64,000 nucleotides of DNA. Source: Gnetum montanum. Its lineage: Eukaryota > Streptophyta > Gnetopsida > Gnetales > Gnetaceae. The position numbers and the translations under genes are program-made. Positions 9,665-19,249 of the stretch are shown in pieces (the stretch's first letter is position 1; each line of letters starts with the position of its first letter). The stretch is from the NCBI GenBank assembly GCA_015680685.1, contig MNCI01002303.1, positions 48,685 through 112,684 of the forward strand, read 5' to 3'. Below the pieces are notes generated by a model that was given only the letters and a program-made list of their open reading frames with translations, was not told the DNA's origin and ran no database searches.

Positions 9665-11265
9665 TCATGTAGTTCTAGGTGGAAGTGGTTCCTCCATTGG
9701 TACTTTCCCTTTGTCTTGTGCTCTAGGTTTTGAGACTTGATGGCGTTGGAGTATGGCTTGGAGCTTCTCCTTTTCAGTCCATGGGTCTTATGCCATATAT
9801 GTTAATTTTATGATGTTTGAAAGAGTCAGCACTTCCCATAGATAGGGTCAAAAACATTTGATTAGCCTTGACATACCAAGTCGCAAATACCTATCTTTCC
9901 TCTTCGTAGGCTTTGTCTTTGTCTCTATACTCTTGAAAATCTACAAGCCATCGAGCCAAATATGTTGTGACACCATTTTGGCCTTGGTAGATTGCCTTCA
10001 TCACCTCAAGTTCAGAATTTGCGATCTCCAATTTTTCCAATAACTTCTTGTGTTCTGCAAATGTTTCTTTGTATTTGACATAGGTGGTTGCTACCTGGTG
10101 TTTGAGCTCTATCCTTGGGAACCCTATTGTTAACATGGCAAGGTTGGCATATCGCAGGTCTGCCAACTCCATGTATTCTGTCAGATCCTGAATCTGCAGG
10201 TCCCAATTCTTAACTTCCTCTTGGTGGGCAAAGGCATATGTGTCCAATATGGCCCGCCAGTCAGTGTGTTGAGCATTGATAGTGTTGATGTGGGCCTTGG
10301 CCATATGGATCTCCTTTTCAAGGATCTATTTGTACATCCCCACTTGGTCTCAGAAGTGCTCCTTAAGCTTTTCATGCCGTTTAGCCTCATTTTGCCATGT
10401 GCTTATTTCAATAGCTATCTTTTGATGAATTACACGTACCTCCTCCATTGAGAGGGTTCTATTTTTCTTGGCTAAACAACTTATGTCTTGGTTGACCTGG
10501 ATAAATTGTTCTCGCAACTAATGAAAGTGTTCTTCGAGAACATTCTTTTGCTTCTCCACAGAGGTTAACAAAAGGTTGTTAGCAACAAGATGTTTATTTT
10601 CCTCTTGTAAGACGTTGAGTACCTTAAGATGTGCATGAGTTTGCGCCTGTGCTATAGAGGCATCCCAAACAACCTTCTCTTTTTCTTCTACCACCCTTTT
10701 ATTCTTTGTCAATAGTTTATTAAGTTTCTTAGTTCTGAAAGTGTCTAGCTGGTTCTGAGCAACCTTTGGCCCTATATTTGAAAGGTTTAATACTTCTAAA
10801 ATGGCTTGAACAGAGAAATCAACAGTCACACCACAAATGTTAACCGTGGTGCCTTCCTCTTTATTGTGCCAAAATTGGTATGTTTCCCCTAAGTACCAAA
10901 CACCGCTTTCAAAGAGGGTAGGCCATAATGGGGACCCTTTGAGGTGATCCCTAACAGCCTCTAGAGAAAATTCTACGAAAGGTCCAAAGTTTAATTCCAT
11001 GATTACTATAGTGAATATGGACCTTTCATGGATGGTCTGAACACAATCCTGAGGTAATGTGAGATATTGTCCTTGTTCAGATGCTACAACAGCTCTTCCT
11101 TCCACCTGCCTTGATTGTATAGTGGCAGGGTCTTCTTGGTGGATACTAAATGATTGTTCCTCCTAATCTATATGTTGTTCAACAAGAACTTGCCCTTCTG
11201 CTTATCCTAGGTTGTTTACTTCCACCTTGAGTAGGACCTTCCTGGTGTCCACGTTTTGGGGCCAT
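9665..11265 (-). pseudogene. R3 additional ORF (aORF): putative transposon-protein domain plus long coiled coil
   Basis: Read downward from MAPKRGHQEGPTQGG at 11265 to a stop at 9665, about 530 codons with one frameshift near the start and a few stops (one TAG at about 10517 splits the two largest frames). The N-terminal half has LNFGPFVEFSLEAVRDHLKG, SPLWPTLFESGVWYLGETYQ and VNICGVTVDFSVQAILEVL; this layout recalls the putative plant transposon protein domain (inference). The C-terminal half is a long charged coiled coil. The end reads GKVPMEEPLPPRTT. The ATG follows GTGTGATTGTAG directly. R6 carries a longer form and R5 and R7 carry shorter ones. Function unknown; its position after gag or pol matches the env-like ORF of Athila elements. 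Confidence 0.7.
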
Positions 11266-13028
11266 CTACAATCACACAGGGTCAAGCGTTAGTAAGGTTG
11301 TTTTTGAAGTTAAGTTATACCTTACTGCTTACCTTAATTAATGATCTTATTTTATCTCCATGTGTTATTGCCTGAAAGATTGTAGTAATGAGTCCATTTT
11401 ACTTAGGTGGTTTCTAATTTTAATTTCTTGGTGTACGTAAGGGATTAAATGATTTTTTGGCACATTTTATTCTTAATTTACAACTAATTACCCTTAATAA
11501 TGTCCTTTGGGCGATGATAAATTCCAAAAAAGTTGGGTGCTATTCAGTAGGTGTCCCTCCCCCACGACTAAGCTGAACACTTCGGGTTTAAGTAGGTTTA
11601 TACGGAATTAAAATCNNNNNNNNNNNNNNNNNNNNNNNNNNNNNNNNNNNNNNNNNNNNNNNNNNNNNNNNNNNNNNNNNNNNNNNNNNNNNNNNNNNNN
11701 NNNNNNNNNNNNNNNNNNNNNNNNNNNNNNNNNNNNNNNNNNNNNNNNNNNNNNNNNNNNNNNNNNNNNNNNNNNNNNNNNNNNNNNNNNNNNNNNNNNN
11801 NNNNNNNNNNNNNNNNNNNNNNNNNNNNNNNGGGTGGTAGAGAAAAAGGCTATGTGATGGTACATAGGAACGTTGATTCAGAGGGATAATAATAATAGGG
11901 AAAGAATGTTATGAAAAATATATTGAGGGTAAGAAATGGTGTGTGTGAGCTATGTCATAAGTGAAAATTACAAAAGATTACACAAGTGGATCCTCCCCAA
12001 AGCAGGTTCCAACCTATGATGCCCTTGTGTAACCACACTTAGAGTGTTTGTGGGTACTAGAAGGGTTACATGTAATACGCACTGATTTCACAAAACACAC
12101 ACATGTAAATATCACTAGAATGAGGTAAGAATTCTACGTTACACATGACATGAGCTACATTTACACGAATAGTGAGATGAAACGAACTATAAAAGGGATC
12201 GTAGAGATTGGGACATGAGGTAATAGACCCAGGGCATAGTGAATCCTGCATGTAAAGCATGATTAACGTGTCATTAACCTGTCATTCCAAGATCAGGACC
12301 AAGTCCATTCCTCTAATCAGTGACATCACATTGTTTTATCCCATGACGAGAAACTATGAGAGTACCATAACAACAAGGTGTACGGTTACTTGACATTTTA
12401 TTCAAGGGAGGAGTGATTTTTGTTTTGTGGCATGTCCTTTTTTTTTCTTTTGAATGAATGAATCCTAAGAAGTTGCCAACCTTCAGGCATGGGTGCATGT
12501 CTTTTCAGTGGGACCCCCTAGAACACCATTGGATTTTTTAGTGCCCTTTTGATTACTCTTACTCCCATTTTTCGTTAGATCTACAAGGATCTTAGTATGA
12601 CCATGTTGCATGATAACTCCCATAGGCGTCACCAAAGAGAATCCAAAAGTCCCCTTGATGTCACACCCTAATCATTCCCTCTTGGTCCATCGTTTTTCAT
12701 TCTAGGTACAATGAATACAAAATTAATTTTAAGTTTTAAAAGATGTCAAGAATATCACTGTACCCTCGAACAAAACCTCTTATTTGGAGAATGGATGAGT
12801 GGGTGTAATGGGCTCATTGTCCACATAATTGATCACTCGAAACTCGATAACATAGAACACACCTCAACCAATGATCCACATGAGTGTTTTATTCATAGAA
12901 GAGATTACTTACAAAAACATAAAAAGACAAAAAGATAAAACAAGAAAGTTGAAAAATGAAAAACTGGAAAACAAAAAGTTGTAAAATTAAAGAAAATGAA
13001 AAAAAAAAGTTATTAATCCTACTTGTTA
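11266..13028 (-). other. R3 spacer between gag and aORF, with assembly gap
   Basis: No supported gene. Contains an acceptor-like sequence just before the aORF (11266-11286), a 216-base N gap (11616-11831), and the three shared motifs in sense order: 12651-12668 (GTGTGACATCAAGGGG), 12480-12510 (AAAGACATGCACCCATGCCT) and 11981-12024 (CCTGCTTTGGGGAGGATCCA). A T-rich tract (sense) lies at about 12930-13018, just after the gag stop. Small frames here are not conserved with R5 or R7. Confidence 0.7.
11616..11831. other. assembly gap (216 N)
   Basis: Unresolved bases inside the R3 spacer. By comparison with R5, which also has a gap at the matching place, the missing part is spacer just upstream of the aORF. 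The 85-residue frame running through it has no meaning. Confidence 0.98.
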
Positions 13029-15011
13029 CTAGAATGGGGGGTATCCCCCATAACTAAACTTTTGAGGATGGCAAGGATTAATAAATGGAAAATGAGGATC
13101 CTTGCATGTTGGAAATATTCAGACTAGGTCATATTTACCCCATTGGGGTCCACACACTTGATTATAGTAAGCATAGTGGGGCACTTTATAAGATATGATT
13201 CCGGGGTCACGAGTTGACCCACTATGATGTTTGTGACCATTAGATGATATGCAAGGATCAGGATGTTTCCTTCCATGGCTGGGTTCATTAGGTCGTATGG
13301 TTGTTGCAGTGTTTGTTGGCGGTCCTAATGAAGTAACATGAGGTGTTGGGTTTGAAGGTAAGGATGCATCACAGGGTTGGACTTGTGCGGAAGTGGATGA
13401 TGTAGTGGCCTCAGAATTGTGTTGTCCCTTATTAGGGTCATTTCTAAAGAAGGGACACCTTCGATGTTGCTGAGGTCTCTCACTGCTATTGACAATATTA
13501 GCACAAGTGACGTTCGAAGGTTGTTGCTATGGTGTAGACACCTTAGGAATAGTTTGTGGCGATGTAGAAGGGAAAGGATGAGAATGTTGAAAATGAGGAG
13601 AAGTGTAGGATACACAAGGTGGTAGTTGTGTTGAAGACATGGGTTGATAGTATTGAGGAGAATGGTATTGTGGTGAGATAGGGTATGTTGGCCCAGTTGG
13701 AGAAATAGGGTATTGGACTAGGTAAGCGTTTGGATTCAGATGATATGAAGGGTGTCTCCAGTCTAAGGGTGGCATCCCCCATGACTGGGATTGTTGCCAC
13801 TGTGATTGAACATAGTATCTCTGTATGAACTTTGGATGTAACATGTTTTCCCAATGCTCATATACATGTAATAATATTGGGCATTGGCCCTTGGGATGAT
13901 AGTATAGGCATATGTTACATTCATATGTGTGATTGGTAGTTGAGCTCTTATTTTCCTTATCCCTTCGTTCTGATTGTCTACCAATACTTTGTCCTACTTT
14001 TCGGGTTGTCAAAACTCTATCCCCAATAATATCGATATATTCTTCACACTTTTTATACATCCATTCCAACATCTTATTGATCTTTGCCTCGACTTCTTCT
14101 AATGCTTGTTGTATTGGAAAAGATGATTCTTTCTCCTTGTGATAGGTTGATTTCTCCTTTTTATGATCATGGACCTTTGTTATGTTGAGATTTTGGTCCT
14201 GTTGATGTTTTTCAACACTCTCCCATATAGCCAATTCTCCTTCCTCTTTTGCTACCTGCTTAATAAGCTCTTGGACTTGATGGGTTCGTAGTTCGTATAG
14301 TTGACCTTGGGCATACATCCCTAGGGTTTCTCTTATTGCATTATGAAGCCCATAAATGATATGGTACATTAGCCTTTCTTCGGAAAACCCATGGCCTAGA
14401 CAGTTGTTTGACAGTGCATAATATCTTTCTAAGGCCATGTTCAAGGGTTCATGTTGTGCTTGTTTCCATCCTTGGATTTGTTTCCTCAAGGCTGACACTC
14501 TTGCATAGTTTTGATATCTCTCATTAAAAAGTTCTACCATTGTTGGCCAACGTCATATTGAATTTGGTTTTAATGATCTATACCATACTTTTGCTTGGCC
14601 AACGAGTGTCATAGGGAAGAGCTTGAGTTTTTGCCAACTGTTATCAATGTGGTTCCATATACAAGCATCATAGAAGGCTTGTAAATGTTAATGCGGATCT
14701 AAGTCATACCCTCCTGAGAAATTAGGGAATTTGTTTAAATTGAGCATGGGTAGACGGCTCTCTTTACAATGCCTATGAGAGATTTGAACAACCTCTTGTA
14801 TTTGTGTTAGGCTTGTAGTGGGCAGTAGGGGTTCATTGTCATTGGGTAAGTTAGACTTTCGTGTGTTGGGATGACGTTGCTTCTGTTTATGTTTATACGA
14901 AACCCCCACCTTAGGTTGCATACTCCAATCTTCATTGTCATATAGTTCATTGGTTCTCCGATGAACTTCCTCACTAGGTGTGGCATTAACGTAGTCTTGT
15001 AGGAGAGCCAT
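13029..15011 (-). pseudogene. R3 gag, short form, best preserved copy
   Basis: Gag of about 660 codons from MALLQDYVNATPSEEV at 15011 to a TAG at 13029. The capsid (retrotransposon gag) domain includes GGYDLDPH, AKVWYRSLKPNSI and ERYQNYARVSALRKQIQGWK; most of it lies in a 337-codon open frame (13527-14540). A helical linker (EAKINKMLEWMYKKCEEY) leads to an intact CX2CX3HX4C knuckle, CNICLYYHPKGQC. A Pro/Tyr/Ser/Gln-rich tail ends in SYGGYPPF. Stops near 14570 and 14690 and at 13527 break it. The long N-terminal block of R1 and R8 gag is missing. It would package element RNA. Confidence 0.85.
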
Positions 15012-15133
15012 GGTTATGAAGTTGTGTGTGAATTTATGTGTGACTTTTTATAATTATTTCTCTCTAAAAGATATATCATTAATTTCTATACAACAACCTT
15101 GTATGATATAACTAATCTAGATAACTAGCATCA

Positions 15134-15151
15134 TCCTCAGCAATGGTGCCA
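15134..15151 (-). promoter_or_regulatory. R3 primer-binding site (tRNA-Asp type)
   Basis: Minus-strand TGGTGCCATTGCTGAGGA, one base from the 5' LTR. It matches 14 of 18 bases of the plant tRNA-Asp 3'-end complement, and all four differences are transitions. Confidence 0.8.
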
Positions 15152-15152
15152 A

Positions 15153-15929
15153 TGATGAGTGGTGAGGTACCCCTACACTCAATCATCTGAATATGAGCAT
15201 TACACGCACGATCCGGTCGAACTCCGTAGATGGACTAGTTGTGGCATTTAGACAATTGGCCTTAGGTCGCAATTTGCTGTCTTCCCACCTAGACTAGTAT
15301 TAACTTTGTCACGTATGGTTTAGTCCAGAGTGAGGTGTATGATGGGTTTTTAATCTAACGCTACTCTTGAAGGCAAGGGAAGATAATATTAACTAAGCTA
15401 GGAGAAAGCGTGAGAGAAAATCTAAGCTAGCCTAAGTGCGATGAGCATCCGTTCCTCGATCATCCGTACACATCTTGGACTTCGTGCATGACTACCATTG
15501 GGATTACCAAGCGCAGATCCTAGGTATGCCATTGGGTTACCAAGTAGTCACACTTAAATGCTCATAATCAAGTCGTACTCATTCCAGGTTCAATAGGAGT
15601 TTAAGGGTGAGAAGAGATTAACTAGAAAAGCAGTAAATAACAATTAATTAAATAATTAAGCTAAGTGAATGTTGCAATGATGAAGTAATCTCGATCTTTA
15701 TTACTGGTCATGTGCGTGTCCAAGTACGTCACACTCGAATAAAGGATACCATACAATTACAATCACCACACTACGGGCATACACTAGGAGGAAAAGGGAG
15801 AGAAAGAAATTAAAACACTTAACTAAAATTGACTATCATTCTAATTCACTAATGCCTAACTGATCTTTCTACCTCTTATTTATAGATGAGGAGACGCAAT
15901 ATCGTGGTCGCCCATATGACGACTCATCA
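15153..15929 (-). repeat. R3 5' LTR
   Basis: Partner of 8686-9498. TGATGAG/CTCATCA ends are intact; TATA box at 15877-15884 and AATAAA at 15697-15702. Its U3 (15885-15929) is shorter than that of the 3' LTR: part of the GATATC palindrome block is missing, so the LTR pair differs by an indel as well as by many transitions. Confidence 0.9.
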
Positions 15930-15934
15930 TATGC
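15930..15934. repeat. target-site duplication of R3, right copy
   Basis: TATGC, matching TATGT at 8681-8685 apart from one transition. R2 sequence resumes here. Confidence 0.8.
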
Positions 15935-16069
15935 TTATTGATCCGTTCATTGGGCATGTTGAGTCTGTTATCCCATTCCACCGTTAGTTGTCAATTAGTT
16001 AATAATCCCATACTTTCCCAATATTTTGTAAGGAACTCGAGGATGAGTTTTCGTTTAGTTGTGGGGGTA

Positions 16070-17030
16070 TGATGAGAGTGGTTACTTTAGTAGTTATTCT
16101 AATTATTAGAGTGGTTACTCTAGCAATTTATTCTAATTATTAGAGCAGTTACTCTAGCGGTTTATTCTAATTATTAGAGAGGTTACTCTAGCGGTTACTT
16201 TAGCAGTTATTTTAATTATTAGAGCAGTTATTCTAATTATTAGAGTAGTTCCTCCCAAGCTTATAAATTCAGTGCCTAGGCACACAATTGGGTAAAAGTT
16301 TTTTAGCAGTCAAGTAATGAAACTCTTGTAGTTTGTTTGAAAGTTAGAGTATTTTACAAGTGTCCTCAATAGGAGGTCGAAGTGTGGATGGATCTTTATT
16401 CGCGCATTATGTACCTGAGCACACCTTGTGTACGACAATAAAGATGAGCTCTTTGATTCATCCTTGTAGCACTTGAGATTTGTTTTCTTACGCATTTCTT
16501 TTATTTTATTTTCTTATGCATTTATTTTATTTTATTTTATTTTATGCACTTTACATTTCTGTTATTAGCACAACAATTCATTTTGATCAATTAAGAAAAT
16601 CATTAAATTACACAAGTACGATCACTTCGAACATGCATGTAACATTTGGTAACCTAGTAACAATTAGCGTTTGGTGATCCTAGTAGTGTTGCATTAGTTC
16701 AGGATGTGTGCGGCAAGTGAGAACAGATACTGGTGTTAGGATTAGTTAAAGCCTAGTTAATCAATAGTTAAGTTAAATTAGTCACTTAGTTATCTCTCTC
16801 TCTTCCCTACTAGCACAGGACATAAAAACATAAAAGCTATAAAAATCATATGCTTCAAGATTACTTAACCATACAATTGTGACATACAGGTAAGCTTGGG
16901 AAGGCAACGATCAACCAACCCATCCTTGTTCCACAAGGGCGCATAAGCACTTAGTCCTTGGAATTTGACCGAATTGTGCATGAAATGCTCGTATTCGTAT
17001 GGTTGAGCATAGGGGTACCTCGCTGCTCAT
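16070..17030 (+). repeat. R2 3' LTR with tandem-repeat U3
   Basis: Starts TGATGAGAGTGG directly after the polypurine tract and ends at CTCAT (17030), two bases short of the usual CTCATCA. U3 carries five tandem units of 33, 34, 34, 45 and 21 bp (16076-16242), each ending in CTAATTATTA or TTAATTATTA. TATA box (TATAAA) at 16262-16267 and AATAAA at 16437-16442. R and U5 align with the other LTRs, but the U3 is unlike them. Confidence 0.88.
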
Positions 17031-17640
17031 AAAAAAAAGGAATTTACGCATGATTTTTATTGACTTAGAGAAAGTTTATAATAGAGTCCACCAAGAGATT
17101 ATTTTGTGGACTTTAAAAGGAAAGATATTTCTAATGAATACATGAAGGTTATCCAAAAAAAGTACAATAGAGAAATAAAATGAGTTTGCACTATCTAGGG
17201 AGAGACTACAAACTTCCTTATGAACATAGGGCTCCATCAAGGATTTGCTCTAAGTCATTATTTATTTGTCATCATTATGGATAAGCTAGTGAAAGAAATA
17301 CAAGATGATATCTCTTGGTTTATTTTCTTTGTAGATGGTATTATGTTAGCACATAAATGAAAGGAAGTCCTTGTAAAAATGGAGGCTTGAAGAACTACCC
17401 TAGAATCAAAGGATTAAGAATTAATAAAAGTAAAATAGAATACATGAAGTGCATTATTAATGGAAAAGCAAGTAATACAGACAAGAATTATAATTGAAAT
17501 AAATAAAATTATATAAAGTAAACAACTTAAATACTTTAAATACTTATACAAATGGATGGTGAGATTAAAAATGATGTTACTGTTGAGGCATAAATATTGG
17601 TCACATAGCAACACTCATGAAAACTTGTTTTAAGAGACTA
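17031..17640 (+). pseudogene. L1: non-LTR (RTE-type LINE) reverse transcriptase fragment
   Basis: Plus-strand decayed RT of a LINE. Readable in order: IFIDLEKVYNRVHQEII; KVIQKKYN; GLHQGFALSHYLFVIIMDKL; EIQDDISWFIFFVDGIMLAH; and ESKGLRINKSKIEYMKC, followed by a weaker SKQLKYFKYL. The order and wording fit the plant RTE clade (typical DLEKAYDRVP, GLHQGSALSPYLF, FADD). The catalytic FADD box reads FVDG. Stops are frequent. The 5' endonuclease domain and a clear 3' tail are missing; its left edge abuts the R2 LTR. Confidence 0.75.
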
Positions 17641-18799
17641 TTGCCTAGGGCACCTCTCATATGAGTGCAGAAACCCAAGAATAGTCTAAGCTAAAAAGGG
17701 CAATGTGGTGTTTTAACAGGTAAAAATAACATAGGTAATTTTCAATAACTTTAACAAGGAAATTTAAACGAAATAGCTAGGAATTGAAATCAAATAAATG
17801 TCCATTTCAGAAAATGAAAGTTTAAAGTAAGAGAGAAATTAACATAAACTTCAAATACAAATAGAGGCTTTGAAATTAAAATGGTATTTCTTAGCTGCAT
17901 ATGAAATAGCATGGAACAATTGATAAAGAAAAGGTTGAAATAAAAGACTTAGCTCAATATAGAGCTTCAGATCTAGTTGACAAGATGGATAGCCTCTTGT
18001 GCAAGCTTATCTACCCGTGCAAGCTTATCTACCCATGCCTCCACTAGGAAGCACACCTCCTCCAAGAAGTCTATACCTTCTGGCTCTTGGATCCGTCTGA
18101 ACTCCTTCTAGAAGCACCACCAAAACAAGTTTGTAACAAGGTCAAAGAAAAGATTGTTGAGACTTCCCCATGACTGTGGAGAAGGTTTTATCTTTTGATT
18201 TTTCCTCACCTTCCTCTGCCACTTCACCTTCTGATCCTTCCCCTCCCGCTGAACCTGCACTCAAAACAGCAAAAAGTGAAGATTAGACAAAACAACGGAA
18301 GAAAGCCAAAGTAAAGAATATTAAACGTTCTTTTTTCTATGAAAACTATAAGAAGATTCTGATAAGAAAGGCTTACTAAATATTAAAGCCGAACCTTAAA
18401 ATACACATTTCTTATAAGAATAGGCGATACGGACCATACAGTGCTGTGACTGCCCAGTTTATTATATTATTTAACTGAAAAATATTTCTTCTCGTCCCAT
18501 TTCCTAAGGACAGGGTACACGCGATTAAACTATGCTTCTTGCACCACAAATTAAAATTAAAACTACTAGTCAGCCTGCTAACCAAGTGCATCCACATATA
18601 TTATCTAGAGGCAGAAGAAAAACAGAAACGTCTGAGATGGGTTCGATTGGACTGTTGCAGTAACGGTGGATTTAGGGAAATATGTTTAATTAGCGGTTTC
18701 GAGTGGCAGTTTCAGGTCGTCGACGGTGAGAAGCCCGACGGAAAACTTTGGTTTCGAGTGGTTAAAGCTCAACATAAAGCAAACAAAATGACGTAAACA
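17641..18799. other. unassigned stretch, no gene recognised
   Basis: A-rich left part, then a more CpG-rich part from about 18400. A short direct repeat (TGCAAGCTTATCTACCC, twice, about 18000-18034) is present. A minus-strand acidic frame near 18170-18260 and a plus frame at 18539-18796 (85 codons, with RWVRLDCCSNGGFREICLIS) match nothing I know and nothing else in the window. It may be low-copy flanking DNA or the unrecognised end of T1. Confidence 0.5.
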
Positions 18800-19097
18800 T
18801 GCAACGTGTAAACTAGGCTATTGGGCTATATGTACATATGGCTACATGGCTACGAGCGCAAGGGGTGAAAGGATCAGGTACGTCACTTATGCAAATGCTT
18901 GAGGGATTAGGAAATGTATATGGTCTATTTTGCACAAGTTTATATTTTCTATCCCCTTCACTAATGATGTTAAAGGGAAGCTCTCCCCATAGCGTATCCT
19001 TTGAGCCATTGTTGTTATTCTTAGCCTTCTTTGCTCCATCTTGTTGCCAAACTTTGTTTTTGGGAGTTTCTTCTAAAACTCCACTTGAGATCCTTGT
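18800..19097 (-). pseudogene. T1 distal fragment (after protease)
   Basis: Minus-strand frame with LWGELPFNIISEGDRKYKLV, homologous to T2 near 38050-38110 (LWDELPFNIINEGDGEYKLV), and with GVLEETP, matching EETPS of T2. In T2 this block follows the protease directly, so this is the continuation of T1 (29903-32250) displaced by the R4 insertion. No RT follows it in either copy, so this family seems to lack pol beyond the protease. Confidence 0.75.
19093..19097. repeat. decayed target-site duplication of R4, left copy
   Basis: CTTGT here versus CCTGC at 29903-29907 (minus strand ACAAG and GCAGG). The uninterrupted homologous site in T2 (37949-37953) reads GCAAG, so each copy is one transition from it. 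Confidence 0.65.
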
Positions 19098-19249
19098 TGA
19101 TGAAGTCATAATGCACTAGATAATGACATCGTAGCAACAACGTCATATCAACGATGTTGTTGATATGATGTCACTACACATGATACATCATCGTTGATAT
19201 GATGTCTTGGGATGTGTCCACCCCTATAAAACTCATAAACCACTCATCA
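19098..19249 (+). repeat. R4 5' LTR, internally deleted
   Basis: TGATGAAGTCAT... aligns with the first part of the R4 3' LTR at 29026 (shared CACTACACATGATACATCAT and a TATA box CCTATAAAA). It has an extra 15 bases of the ATGATGTTGTTGAT type. The match ends just after TATA; an ACTCATCA at 19242-19249 could be the remaining LTR end, implying loss of nearly all R/U5. No primer-binding site follows. Confidence 0.6.

Larger units (their letters stand above)
8686..15929 (-). mobile_element. R3: non-autonomous Athila-type element with gag and aORF, no pol
   Basis: Complete 7.2-kb minus-strand element inserted in R2. In its own direction: 5' LTR (15153-15929), primer-binding site, gag (15011-13029), spacer, aORF (11265-9665), polypurine tract, 3' LTR (8686-9498). 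Nothing resembling protease, RT, RNase H or integrase lies between gag and aORF, although a 216-base N gap (11616-11831) hides part of the spacer. R5 and R7 have the same plan. Mobility would need pol supplied by related elements. The two LTRs differ at more than ten of the first hundred bases by eye, mostly transitions. Confidence 0.9.
15930..17030 (+). mobile_element. R2, 3' end segment
   Basis: Continuation of R2 after the R3 insertion: about 100 bases of 3' untranslated sequence, the conserved CTCGAGGATGAGTTTTCGTT block, the polypurine tract GTTGTGGGGGTA (16058-16069) and the 3' LTR. No aORF-like coding sequence is left in this segment. Confidence 0.85.

Noticed and set aside
11608-11865. 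85-residue minus-strand frame
   Set aside because: Almost entirely N bases of an assembly gap.
13325-13615. 96-residue minus-strand frame (and similar 25422-26027, 58841-59257)
   Set aside because: Shifted-frame shadows of the gag C-terminal tail; the conserved protein is in the other frame.
13419-13625. Plus-strand frames over gag (also 13933-14142, 26345-26557)
   Set aside because: Antisense shadows of gag coding sequence, not conserved as proteins.
18539-18796. 85-residue frame as a host gene exon
   Set aside because: Composition looks somewhat gene-like, but there are no recognisable motif, splice partners or homologous copy; mentioned only in the unassigned stretch.
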